Assembly: GCF_000332175.1 (NCBI RefSeq)
Contig: NZ_KB235914.1
Location: 1,371,966 to 1,435,965 of the forward strand
DNA: 64,000 nt
DNA from: Pseudanabaena sp. PCC 6802
GTDB taxonomy: Bacteria > Cyanobacteriota > Cyanobacteriia > Pseudanabaenales > Pseudanabaenaceae
Reading direction: 5' to 3'
Under the pieces are notes generated by a model. That model did no database searches. It was not told the origin of the DNA and saw nothing but the letters and a program-made list of their open reading frames with translations. The position numbers and the translations under genes were made by a program. Position 1 is the first letter of the stretch; every line of letters starts with the position of its first letter. This document shows positions 55,660 to 64,000 of the stretch, one piece after another.

Positions 55660-57039
55660 TCAACGCCAAATATTGCGCCAAAATGGCATGTTTGGGCTAG
55701 TTGTCGCAGTCACGCCTATTTTACGGCGGATATCCTGGATATCCCAGCCCGTGAGCGTGGCTAAGGTCTGAGCCTCCCGCTCGAAGCGCTTTGGTAAAGA
55801 TCGCTTATATTCTTTCCCAGCTTCGCAGCTTGCTTCACCCTTGAAGGCGTGACGCATCACGTACCGCCCTTGGAACTGTTCGCGATTGGAAGTAGATTTG
55901 AAAATCAAATCCTCGGGGAAGCGATCGCGGGTGTAACGAATATGCAGGCGCGTAATAAATACACCACCACTAAATTGGGGATTGGGAAAGGGACGACGGC
56001 GACGGAACGGTACGGTTAATCCAGCAGGAGCACCAGAGTCCAACCAGAATACACCAGCTTGGCGCAACTCCTCTGGTGTCAGGGGATCGGCAGAGCAGGG
56101 GTCGCAGCTACTCATATCCCAGGCATATTCCATAAATGCGACTTTTCTGTCTTCGCGATCGTAGGCAGTCTTGAACATGGCCTTGTAGAAGTCACCGAAT
56201 TCGTTTTTGACAAATACGGGAATCTCGTCGCCGGAGGGAACCTTAACCGTGCGATAGTTCGCTACTTCCACCTGTCCCTTCGGAGACAGCAGGTAGACGA
56301 TCAAGTCCTGGGCGGCATTGGCGTTGACCATACCCAGGCGAATCGGCAGCATGAAGCGAGGCGATTCATACGCCATCATCAGAGGACGCAACAACTGCGA
56401 ACCAGTTTTATCAAATTCCTTGAGATTCACCTTCGCTACGAAGAATTTCATGTTCTGGCGAATATAGGGTTGCAGCAATTGGCTTGCTCCTGCGGGAATG
56501 CGGTAGCCGTTTTCCGTCAGCCAGGTTTCCAGACCATCGGATTCCTTGGCACTGAGAATGAGAATGTCATATTCTCCTACAGTAAATCTCTCTTCGATGG
56601 TCACGCCCAATCCTCTTTCGTCCAACATACCTCTTGTTCCACCAGCAGTCCGTGATTGTAGCGGTGCATTTTTGAATACGCGATCGTATTCAACTATAGC
56701 ACAGGGATCGGAATCGTAATATTCTACTAATCGCGGCGCACTAAAGGCGTCGAGGCGATCGAGAATCTTCGATTCTCCGACGCGCACCTGTTCTTTTTTG
56801 AGTAGAGTCGGTACTGGTACCACGATCGCAAAGTCTTTGACATCGCCTTTATAGTCGTTTGCCATAGTAAGAATGGTGCGATTGCTATCGCGGGCAATAA
56901 TTACCTGTGATGCCTGGTTGTAGAGCTTCGTGTCGGCTTTGGCGACGTAGAAACCGCAGAACGCGGATGCTGGTAACGCAAAGGATAGGATTAATGCGAA
57001 CACTAGAATTATGCTAATTAAGATTCTTAGTGGTTTCAT
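55660..57039 (-). CDS. DUF2330 secreted/membrane-associated protein, copy B
   Basis: 459 residues with a signal peptide (LISIILVFALILSFALPASA, cleavage after ASA). The mature protein begins FCGFYVAKADTKLYNQASQV and is a DUF2330 domain with DFAIVVPVPTLLKKEQVRVG near 75 and RFTVGEYDILILSAKESDGL near 155. Cys pairs in SSCDPCSADPLTPEEL near 315 suggest an oxidising, extracytoplasmic location. Function is unknown. It is a close paralogue of the next gene upstream: the last 300 residues are nearly identical, while residues 115-145 differ strongly. It is separated from that gene by about 146 bases. Confidence 0.85.
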   Translation of the reverse strand: MKPLRILISIILVFALILSFALPASAFCGFYVAKADTKLYNQASQVIIARDSNRTILTMANDYKGDVKDFAIVVPVPTLLKKEQVRVGESKILDRLDAFSAPRLVEYYDSDPCAIVEYDRVFKNAPLQSRTAGGTRGMLDERGLGVTIEERFTVGEYDILILSAKESDGLETWLTENGYRIPAGASQLLQPYIRQNMKFFVAKVNLKEFDKTGSQLLRPLMMAYESPRFMLPIRLGMVNANAAQDLIVYLLSPKGQVEVANYRTVKVPSGDEIPVFVKNEFGDFYKAMFKTAYDREDRKVAFMEYAWDMSSCDPCSADPLTPEELRQAGVFWLDSGAPAGLTVPFRRRRPFPNPQFSGGVFITRLHIRYTRDRFPEDLIFKSTSNREQFQGRYVMRHAFKGEASCEAGKEYKRSLPKRFEREAQTLATLTGWDIQDIRRKIGVTATTSPNMPFWRNIWR

Positions 57040-57185
57040 GGCGATCGTTAATTTAGGAGTTTTCTCATAAATAAAATATCTATAGGGATCGTCTCCCTAG
57101 GGCTAACCAGATTATCCCCTAGGTTTGGGGCAGGCACGGGGGCGCTGCCCCTACAAGTATGGGTATGTTTCTAGTGGATATCTCC

Positions 57186-58574
57186 TTAGCGCCAAATATT
57201 GCGCCAAAATGGCGTGTTTGGAATGGTTGTCGCAGTCACGCCTATTTTACGGCGGATATCCTGGATATTCCAACCCGTGAGCGTGGCTAGGGTCTGAGCC
57301 TCCCGCTCGAAGCGCTTTGGTAAAGATCGCTTATATTCTTTCCCAGCTTCGCAGCTTGCTTCACCCTTGAAGGCGTGACGCATCACGTACCGCCCTTGGA
57401 ACTGCTCGCGATTGGAAGTAGATTTGAAAATCAAATCCTCGGGGAAGCGATCGCGGGTGTAACGAATATGCAAGCGCGTAATAAATACACCGCCACTAAA
57501 TTGGGGATTGGGAAAGGGACGACGGCGACGGAACGGTACGGTTAATCCAGCAGGAGCGCCAGAGTCTAACCAGAATACGCCAGCTTGGCGCAACTCCTCT
57601 GGTGTCAGGGGATCGGCAGAGCAGGGGTCGCAGCTACTCATATCCCAGGCATATTCCATAAATGCGACTTTTCTGTCTTCGCGATCGTAGGCAGTCTTGA
57701 ACATGGCCTTGTAGAAGTCGCCGAATTCGTTTTTGACAAATACGGGAATCTCGTCGCCGGAGGGAACCTTAACCGTGCGATAGTTCGCTACTTCCACCTG
57801 TCCCTTCGGGGAAAGCAGGTAGACAATCAAGTCCTGGGCAGCATTGGCGTTGACCATACCCAAGCGAATCGGTAGCATGAATCGAGGCGACTCGTACGCC
57901 ATCATCAGAGGACGCAGCAACTGCGAACCAGTTTTATCGAATTCCTTGAGATTCACCTTCGCCACAAAGAATTTCATGTTTTGACGGATATAGGGTTGGA
58001 GCAGTTCGCTAGCTCCTGCGGGAATGCGATAACCGTTCTCCGTCAGCCAGGTTTCCAGACCATCGGATTCCTTGGCACTGAGAATGAGAATGTCATATTC
58101 TCCTACAGTAAATCTCTCTTCGATAGTTACACCTAGCTTCCTCTCATCTCTAGCTCTACCTGTAGTGGCTGGTGCTACTGGGCGTGGAATAGCTTCATTG
58201 AGCCGATCGTACATCTCTACCACACAGGGATCGGAATCGTAATATTCCACTAGTCGCGGCGCGCTGAAGTCATCGAGGCGCTTCAGGATTTTTGCATCTC
58301 CCACCCGTACCTGTTCTTTTTTGAGTATGGTGGGAACGGGCACCACGATCGCAAAGTCTTTCACATCGCCCTGATAGTCGTTCGCCATAGTCAGAATCGT
58401 GCGATCGCCATCGCGGGCGATCGCTACCTGCGATGCCTGGTTGTAGAGCTTCGAGTCGGCTTTAGCAACGTAGAAACCGCAGAACGCGGATGCTGGCAGC
58501 GCCAAGGTCAGGACGAGCGCGATCGCCAGGACAATACTAGTTAAAGTTCTTGTTAAAGTTCTTGATGATTTCAT
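57186..58574 (-). CDS. DUF2330 secreted/membrane-associated protein, copy A
   Basis: 462 residues from ATG 58574, two bases after the RnfD-like stop (the frame is open to 58640). The signal peptide is LTSIVLAIALVLTLALPASA, then FCGFYVAKADSKLYNQASQV. It has the same architecture as the downstream copy, including the CDPC motif near 318. The variable window reads EMYDRLNEAIPRPVAPATTG here. It is very probably translated with the RnfD-like gene, so it may act with that membrane protein on the periplasmic or luminal side. Confidence 0.87.
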   Translation of the reverse strand: MKSSRTLTRTLTSIVLAIALVLTLALPASAFCGFYVAKADSKLYNQASQVAIARDGDRTILTMANDYQGDVKDFAIVVPVPTILKKEQVRVGDAKILKRLDDFSAPRLVEYYDSDPCVVEMYDRLNEAIPRPVAPATTGRARDERKLGVTIEERFTVGEYDILILSAKESDGLETWLTENGYRIPAGASELLQPYIRQNMKFFVAKVNLKEFDKTGSQLLRPLMMAYESPRFMLPIRLGMVNANAAQDLIVYLLSPKGQVEVANYRTVKVPSGDEIPVFVKNEFGDFYKAMFKTAYDREDRKVAFMEYAWDMSSCDPCSADPLTPEELRQAGVFWLDSGAPAGLTVPFRRRRPFPNPQFSGGVFITRLHIRYTRDRFPEDLIFKSTSNREQFQGRYVMRHAFKGEASCEAGKEYKRSLPKRFEREAQTLATLTGWNIQDIRRKIGVTATTIPNTPFWRNIWR

Positions 58575-58576
58575 AG

Positions 58577-59494
58577 TTATACCTGCCCGCCTAAACGCGA
58601 TAATGGAGGTGAAAAGTTCCGATCGGCAGACATTTCCCATGTGAAACGCCTTTCCGCCCAGATGCGATCGAGCCAGATGGTCAACGGCGAGAGCATAAAT
58701 AATGCCCAGAACATCGCTGTAGTAATAAAGAAGAAATTACTGAGGATAAATGTGAGAATAGCGATCGCTGCTGCCCAAATTAATCTTGCCGTTCGAGCGT
58801 TGGGAATCGAGCGCGGATCGGTAATCATAAACAGGGCGAACAGCAACAGGGAACCGCTCATCAGTCGATGTGCCAGGACATCCCAAGTCCAACCCAGATA
58901 GAGATTGCGGATCGTTTCCAGCAGAGCAAATGTCCCCAGGAATGCGACCGAAGTATCCCAGCGACCGACCCGCTTGAGAACTAAGCCACCGGCTCCAGCA
59001 AAAAGCAGGACGTACCAAATTTCGTCACCCCATTGTCCTGGCGAGACCCAAGCATCATTGGTCAGACACAGCGCGGCAATAATGCCAAAATTGCCTGGAT
59101 TAAACCAGTGTTTGCCATTGGCGGTAAAGATAAACTTGCTTAAGATCGCCAAACAGGCAGCCAGCATCATGGTTTGGGGATGGGGCGATCGCAGTAGTAA
59201 ACTCAAGCCCAAGGCAGTAATCGTAGCGCTACGCCAATTAAACTGCCAAAACTGCCAATGGAATTTTTGGGGGAGTACCTTCGTCCAAGGTGTCTTGCTA
59301 TTAGCAACTGAAGTTCGCCACTGCATCGCTTGCAGACCTAATTGGGCCAGCCATTGCGTTAGCCAGCAGGTAATGAACGTAGCGGCAATTGTTTCGGGAT
59401 GAAGCGTCCAATCTCTTGTACCTATGCCCAGGCAGAGAAAGGCAAGTAGGAATAGAATCTGATCGTCTCTAGCATCTTTTCTATGTAAAAGCAT
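58577..59494 (-). CDS. RnfD/NqrB-like membrane protein
   Basis: 305 residues with about eight or nine transmembrane helices, resembling the NQR2/RnfD/RnfE family (RnfABCDGE complex subunit D). The family-like central stretch is SKFIFTANGKHWFNPGNFG then ALCLTNDAWVSPGQWG; MITDPRSIPNARTARL near 235 also fits. The canonical flavinylation motif S-G-A-T was not found, so covalent FMN is doubtful. No other Rnf subunit is visible in the window. It heads a unit with the two DUF2330 genes and is divergent from a TPR-CHAT gene across about 130 bases. Confidence 0.78.
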   Translation of the reverse strand: MLLHRKDARDDQILFLLAFLCLGIGTRDWTLHPETIAATFITCWLTQWLAQLGLQAMQWRTSVANSKTPWTKVLPQKFHWQFWQFNWRSATITALGLSLLLRSPHPQTMMLAACLAILSKFIFTANGKHWFNPGNFGIIAALCLTNDAWVSPGQWGDEIWYVLLFAGAGGLVLKRVGRWDTSVAFLGTFALLETIRNLYLGWTWDVLAHRLMSGSLLLFALFMITDPRSIPNARTARLIWAAAIAILTFILSNFFFITTAMFWALFMLSPLTIWLDRIWAERRFTWEMSADRNFSPPLSRLGGQV

Positions 59495-59627
59495 AGTGCG
59501 TTAGGTAGATAACGTGTTCGATCAGTATATAAACTTGCTATTTGTTTTAGGGCGATCGTTGCGTTTTCTGTAACACTTGATTCTAGTGCTAACGTAATTT
59601 GCACTCGTCTCTGAGAATGACTTGCTT

Positions 59628-62279
59628 ATGCTAACCAAACTCTGCCGCCAGGTTTGTTCCTTCGTTTTAATCTTTGCGATCGGGTTGCTTCTGTGCGTTA
59701 AGTTTGACAATTTAATCGATGCTGCGATCGATCATCTGGCAAGCAACAAACAAAACGAACACTACGGGCAGGTCTTGGCGCAGCCGATATCTATCTCCCC
59801 CAGATCCCCATCGTCCCAAAATTTACTAGCACAGGGGATAAAGCTCTATCGGATGGGGAAATACAAGGCGGCGATCGCTCGGTGGGAACAAGCACTAGCC
59901 CTGCCTCTAACAGTTAAAGATAAAGCAGACATTCACAATAATCTGGCCCAGGCATATCGCCAGATCGGTCAAACGGAACTAGCGATCGCCCAGTGGCAGC
60001 AGGCGATCGCAATCTATCGCGCCGATAATTTTGCACGACCCACTAGAGATACTTTGCTTGCTGCCGCATTAATCGAGCAAGCTCAGATGTATAGCGATTT
60101 GGGACAGGATCGCAATGGCATTGCATTCGTGCAGGAGGCGATCGCGATCGCGCAACGGATACAGGATCGCAAACTAGAAGCGGCTGGTTTGGGAGTTCTG
60201 GGTAATGCTTACTGGCGATTGGGGCAATATGATGGTAGCGATCGCGATGACGATCGTATTGGCGATCGCGGCAGTAATAATATTCCTGCCAATGCTTTAG
60301 ATGCTCATACCGCCAGCTTGCAAATTGCCCGTCAACTTAGCGATCCAACCTATGCGATCGCAGCTTTAAACAATCGCGGTAATACGTATTTTAGAAGGGC
60401 TGAGCGCTATCGCTGGCGAGCAGAAGCTGCCGATCTAGCTGGGGAAACCAAATCTCACCAACGATTTCGTCAACTGGCTGAAGATGACGAACGGGCAGCA
60501 CGGCAGGATTACCAAGCCAGCGTGCAGCTAAGTCACCAAATTGGTGGTATGCCGGAAGTCCAAGCTTTGCTAGATCTCAATCAACTCTTGACTCGCACTG
60601 CTAATCCCGATCGCGTTGCCATCCAAACCAATCGCGATCGCATTTTGTCAATCGTACAAGCCCTGCCCGATTCTCAGGATAAAGCTTTTATCCTGACCAG
60701 GCTGGCGATGGAATTGCAACAGCAAAATCCCAATTCGAGCATCCAGTACCTTACTCAGGCGATCGCCACCGCCAGAAGCATAGAACACAAACGTGCGGAG
60801 TCTTTCGCGCTCGGCTCTCTGGGACATGTTTACGAAACCCTGCAACAGTACGATCGCGCTTTAGATCTAACGCGGCAAGCCCAGAATATCGCCCAAGTGG
60901 TAAATGCCAGCGATAGCCTCTATCGCTGGCAGTGGCAGGCGGGACGCATCCTCAAAAACACCAACGAATTAGAGGCGGCGATCTCTGCCTATCGCGGCGC
61001 GATCGCGACCTTGCAAACTATTCGCAGCGATCTGATTTCCGCCGATCGAGAGCAACAGTTTAACTTTCGCGACTCCGTGGAGCCAGTTTATCGGGAGCTA
61101 ATCGATCTGCTCCTCTCGGAAGTTCCCAGCAGCATCGCACCCAATCCAAACAGGATTAACGAAGCGTTGAATACTTTGGAGTTATTGAAGCTAGCGGAAC
61201 TGCAAAATTTCTTTGGCGATGAATGCGTGCAAGTAGCGAGAGATAGGGCAAAGGCTAGCAACCCGTTGCGCGATCCTAAAACTGCCATTATTTATTCTAT
61301 TGTCCTGGATCGGCATACCGTGCTAGTTTTGCGATCGCCAGGTACCGATCGATTGAAGCGCTACACCGTTAAAATTGCCGCCCGCGATCTGCGATCGCAA
61401 GTAGATCGATTGCGGCAACTTCTAGAGAATCAGGCAACGGAAGAGTATTTGCCAGTCGCCCAGCAAGTATACGATCTGCTGATCCGTCCTCTAGAGACAG
61501 ATCTGGCCGCAATTAAACCGGACACGCTCGTATTTATCCAGGATGGGGATCTGCGCAAGTTACCCATGTCCGCTCTGCATGACGGTCAGAAATTCTCGAT
61601 CGAAAAGTACGCGATCGCAACCACTCCTAGCTTAGAGTTGACCGCTTTGACTGCACCGACTTCGGATCGCGATCGCGCCCAAAGCCGTGCCTTGATTCTA
61701 GGTGTCACTGCCGCCAGTCCGCCCTTTGCCGCCCTGCCAAATGTAGCAATGGAAACCAGTCAGGTTCAACAAATTATGGGCGGTACCGCATTCATAGATA
61801 CAGAATTCACCCTGGAACGTCTGACTCAACATTTACGCAATGAAGACTACCGCATTCTCCATATTGCCACTCACGGTAAGTTTGGTGCCAGTCCCGCCGA
61901 CACGTTTCTGGTGGGAGGGAACAACACGCGCATTAACATTGTCGAACTCGATAAGCTGATCGGCGCGCGTAAATATAAACAGGCGATCGAGTTGCTGACC
62001 CTCAGTGCCTGCCAGACAGCCACAGGAGATAATCGCTCCACGTTGGGCATGGCAGGCATAGCAGTGCGCTCTGGTGCGGTCAGCGCGATCGCCACCCTAT
62101 GGTTTATCAACGATGAGTCTACGGTGCCGCTAATTGCCGAATTTTATCAGCAGTTTCGCCATGCTAACATCACTAAAGCCGAAGCCCTGAGAAGAGCGCA
62201 GATGAAATTAATTAGCGATCGCGACTACAATCATCCTGCCATCTGGTCGCCGTTTATTCTAATTGGAAGCTGGCTGTAG
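59628..62279 (+). CDS. TPR-CHAT protein (caspase-like protease domain), second copy in window
   Basis: 883 residues from ATG 59628; the frame is open from TTG 59622. N-terminal signal or anchor (CSFVLIFAIGLLLCV), TPR region at about 60-480 (for example YRMGKYKAAIARWEQALALP and FALGSLGHVYETLQQYDRAL), then a CHAT domain. The catalytic His is in RILHIATHGKFGAS near 748 and Cys in LLTLSACQTATGDN near 793. It is therefore predicted to be active, and probably exported or membrane-bound. It lies 105 bases upstream of the CHASE2-GGDEF gene, in the same direction. Confidence 0.87.
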   Translation: MLTKLCRQVCSFVLIFAIGLLLCVKFDNLIDAAIDHLASNKQNEHYGQVLAQPISISPRSPSSQNLLAQGIKLYRMGKYKAAIARWEQALALPLTVKDKADIHNNLAQAYRQIGQTELAIAQWQQAIAIYRADNFARPTRDTLLAAALIEQAQMYSDLGQDRNGIAFVQEAIAIAQRIQDRKLEAAGLGVLGNAYWRLGQYDGSDRDDDRIGDRGSNNIPANALDAHTASLQIARQLSDPTYAIAALNNRGNTYFRRAERYRWRAEAADLAGETKSHQRFRQLAEDDERAARQDYQASVQLSHQIGGMPEVQALLDLNQLLTRTANPDRVAIQTNRDRILSIVQALPDSQDKAFILTRLAMELQQQNPNSSIQYLTQAIATARSIEHKRAESFALGSLGHVYETLQQYDRALDLTRQAQNIAQVVNASDSLYRWQWQAGRILKNTNELEAAISAYRGAIATLQTIRSDLISADREQQFNFRDSVEPVYRELIDLLLSEVPSSIAPNPNRINEALNTLELLKLAELQNFFGDECVQVARDRAKASNPLRDPKTAIIYSIVLDRHTVLVLRSPGTDRLKRYTVKIAARDLRSQVDRLRQLLENQATEEYLPVAQQVYDLLIRPLETDLAAIKPDTLVFIQDGDLRKLPMSALHDGQKFSIEKYAIATTPSLELTALTAPTSDRDRAQSRALILGVTAASPPFAALPNVAMETSQVQQIMGGTAFIDTEFTLERLTQHLRNEDYRILHIATHGKFGASPADTFLVGGNNTRINIVELDKLIGARKYKQAIELLTLSACQTATGDNRSTLGMAGIAVRSGAVSAIATLWFINDESTVPLIAEFYQQFRHANITKAEALRRAQMKLISDRDYNHPAIWSPFILIGSWL

Positions 62280-62384
62280 GGAGATCGCCCGCCAATTCTG
62301 GGTAACTTTAAAAAATCTGTCTCCTTCAATTTCTGGGATTGGGAATTCATCAAGAAGCATTGGCAGGTAAAAAACGCATCGAGT

Positions 62385-64000
62385 ATGGCACGCGCAATTA
62401 GGCAGACGATGGCGAGATGGCTGCCAGTTTTACTGGCTGCTACTGGTGTCACAGTCTCGATTCTGGTGCTGCGTTTGTTGGGCTGGCTGCAAGTGTGGGA
62501 ATTAGGTATGTTCGATCGCTTTATGACACTGCGTCCCCCAGAAACCAAAGACGATCGCATTCTGATTGTGGGCATTAATGAAGCCGATCTGCGCAAAATA
62601 GGCAGATGGCCGGTATCCGATGCCGTCTTAGCCCAGGCGATCGCAAAGATCGAGCAAGCCCAACCCAAAGCGATCGGACTGGATCTCTTTCGCGATCTCC
62701 CCGTCGAGCCGGGTTATGCCGAACTGCAGCGCATATTCCAAAATACGCCTAATCTAATTGGTGTAGAGAAGAAGGTGGGCGACACTTATAGTGCTACTGT
62801 CGCGCCGCCGCCGCTTTTAAAACAGCAGGGTAAGGTAGGTTTAGCGGATGCCGTCCTCGATCCTGATGGTAAGCTGAGGCGAGGCTTGCTTTATCTTACC
62901 GATGCCGACGGTACATTTCATGAAAGCCTGGGTCTTCGCTTAGCTCTAATTTATTTAGCAGCGCGTAACATCGAACCGGAGGCAGGAGTAAACCATCAGC
63001 TAAAGCTGGGTAAAGCCACGTTTCGGCAATTTAAAACCTATGATGGTGGCTATGTCGAGGCCGATGATGGTGGTTACCAAATTCTCATCAATTGGCGCGG
63101 CCCCGCCCGTAGTTTTACAACCGTATCGCTCACACAAATCCTGGAGAACCAGGTTGCCGCCCACCTCATCCGCGATCGCGTTGTTTTAATCGGTAGCAAT
63201 GCTACTAGCGTAAAGGATGTTATCTTCACACCCTATAGCATAAATTCAGGCGCTTACATGCCAGAACACATGACCGGGGTAGAAACCCAGGCAAACTTAA
63301 CCAGCCAGATTATCAGCGCAGCCCTCGATGGACGTAGTGCTATTAACTACTGGGACGAATGGCTGGAATGGGTATGGATTTGGGGTTGGGCGATTGGTGG
63401 CGCTGCCTTAAGTTGGACTTTGCGATCGCCATTTGCGATCGCGACTGTCATCTCGTTTGCTGGAGCTGGTTTAACGACCGTTTGCTATCTTGCCTTTGTC
63501 GCAGGGTGGTGGCTCCCAATTGTACCCACTAGTATGACTTTAGCTGGTGCCGCGATCGTAGTCATGGCTTACAAAAACCAATCCCTACACCATCGCAATC
63601 GACAATTGCAAGCACTGGCAACCGTTGATAGCCTGACGGAATTAGCCAACCGCCGCCGCTTTGACGAGTACCTGAATCAAGAATGGCTGCGTCTATTGCG
63701 AGAAGGAGGCGGGCGATCGCTGGCATTAATTCTTGGCGATATCGATCGCTTCAAAGCCTATAACGATAACTACGGTCACCAGGCTGGGGACTTATGTTTG
63801 AAACGAGTTGCCCTTGCGATCGCAGGCGTATTGTATCGACCTACAGACTTAGCTGCACGCTACGGTGGCGAGGAATTTGCGATCGTGCTGCCCTATACGG
63901 ACATGAACGGGGCAATAAAGATTGTAGAGGACATTAGAAAGGAGCTTAAAGTTTTGGCAATTCCCCATGAAACTTCAGCGAGCAAATATGTCACAATGAG
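62385..64000 (+). CDS. CHASE2 domain diguanylate cyclase, 3' end outside window
   Basis: Read by hand: 538 codons from ATG 62385 to the window edge, no stop. N-terminal helix at about 12-32, an extracytoplasmic CHASE2 domain at about 40-320 (RILIVGINEADLRKIGRWP then AIGLDLFRDLPVEPGYAEL near 95), three helices at about 325-405 (WIWGWAIGGAALSW, FAIATVISFAGAGLTTV, LPIVPTSMTLAGAAIVV), and GGDEF from about 430. The cyclase core has LGDIDRFKAYNDNYGHQAGD and ARYGGEEFAIVLP near 495, with the inhibitory site RPTD five residues earlier. It should make cyclic-di-GMP in response to an external signal. The last part of the GGDEF domain is cut off. Confidence 0.9.
   Translation, partial: MARAIRQTMARWLPVLLAATGVTVSILVLRLLGWLQVWELGMFDRFMTLRPPETKDDRILIVGINEADLRKIGRWPVSDAVLAQAIAKIEQAQPKAIGLDLFRDLPVEPGYAELQRIFQNTPNLIGVEKKVGDTYSATVAPPPLLKQQGKVGLADAVLDPDGKLRRGLLYLTDADGTFHESLGLRLALIYLAARNIEPEAGVNHQLKLGKATFRQFKTYDGGYVEADDGGYQILINWRGPARSFTTVSLTQILENQVAAHLIRDRVVLIGSNATSVKDVIFTPYSINSGAYMPEHMTGVETQANLTSQIISAALDGRSAINYWDEWLEWVWIWGWAIGGAALSWTLRSPFAIATVISFAGAGLTTVCYLAFVAGWWLPIVPTSMTLAGAAIVVMAYKNQSLHHRNRQLQALATVDSLTELANRRRFDEYLNQEWLRLLREGGGRSLALILGDIDRFKAYNDNYGHQAGDLCLKRVALAIAGVLYRPTDLAARYGGEEFAIVLPYTDMNGAIKIVEDIRKELKVLAIPHETSASKYVTM

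Noticed and set aside
62231-62668. 145-codon minus-strand frame opposite the CHASE2 gene
   Set aside because: It is antisense to a well-supported CHASE2-GGDEF coding frame and has no domain signal.

Overview
The window comes from a cyanobacterium. The octamer GCGATCGC (HIP1) and its core CGATCG occur throughout, in genes and between them. Many genes are of cyanobacterial types: a Ser/Thr kinase-AAA-histidine kinase giant, Uma2/DUF820 nucleases, DUF2887 nucleases, TPR-CHAT proteins, CHASE2-GGDEF, and an SdhB paired with a CCG-domain subunit. The species cannot be named from sequence alone. Two genes are cut by the window edges (1-2335 and 62385-64000).

Layout. 1-6.2 kb (minus): a beta-oxidation-like pair (acyl-CoA synthetase and an HAD/ECH fusion, start and stop overlapping) plus a monoacylglycerol-lipase-like hydrolase. 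6.3-10.7 kb (minus): a TPR-CHAT protein between two DUF2887 copies, the second truncated and carrying an expanded 12-bp repeat. 11-12.8 kb: an N-acetylmuramoyl-L-alanine amidase. 13.3-35.2 kb (minus): a seven-gene, 22-kb signalling block of two multi-PAS hybrid kinases, one 2284-residue Hanks kinase-ATPase-histidine kinase, and four receiver proteins with GGDEF-EAL, GGDEF, or histidine-kinase outputs. Two hybrid kinases share a nearly identical 1.37-kb 3' module. Three neighbouring genes carry closely related receivers on three different outputs. 35.3-38.8 kb: repeat-rich spacers around a DUF2993 protein, folK and a Uma2 nuclease. 38.8-43 kb: murA, divergent from a VanX-type dipeptidase, then tgt and a LapA-type membrane protein. 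43.1-49 kb (plus): a degenerate-receiver PAS-GGDEF protein, sdhB and its CCG-domain partner separated by a three-gene nuclease/PIN cassette, and a DUF790 (Bax1-like) protein. 49-52.1 kb: a GH5 lipoprotein and DUF938 methyltransferase (overlapping), a Uma2 fragment, tRNA-Gly(UCC) and fabG. 52.1-55.6 kb is a mobile-element zone: an ISKra4-type remnant, an intact-looking IS630-type element with an A9 frameshift site, MITEs, and a DUF433/DUF5615 toxin-antitoxin pair between 115-bp direct repeats. 55.7-59.5 kb (minus): an RnfD-like membrane protein followed by two DUF2330 paralogues. 59.6-64 kb (plus): a second TPR-CHAT protein and a CHASE2-GGDEF protein.

Themes. At least four proteins carry GGDEF domains, each with an intact RxxD inhibitory motif, so cyclic-di-GMP signalling is prominent. 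The spacers hold two MITE-like families with different terminal repeats but the same double-hairpin core. The termini of one family match those of the resident IS630-type element, so that transposase is the likely mobiliser. The least explained assemblies are the nuclease/PIN cassette between the succinate dehydrogenase subunits, the RnfD-like/DUF2330 module, and the TPR-CHAT gene between two DUF2887 nucleases.
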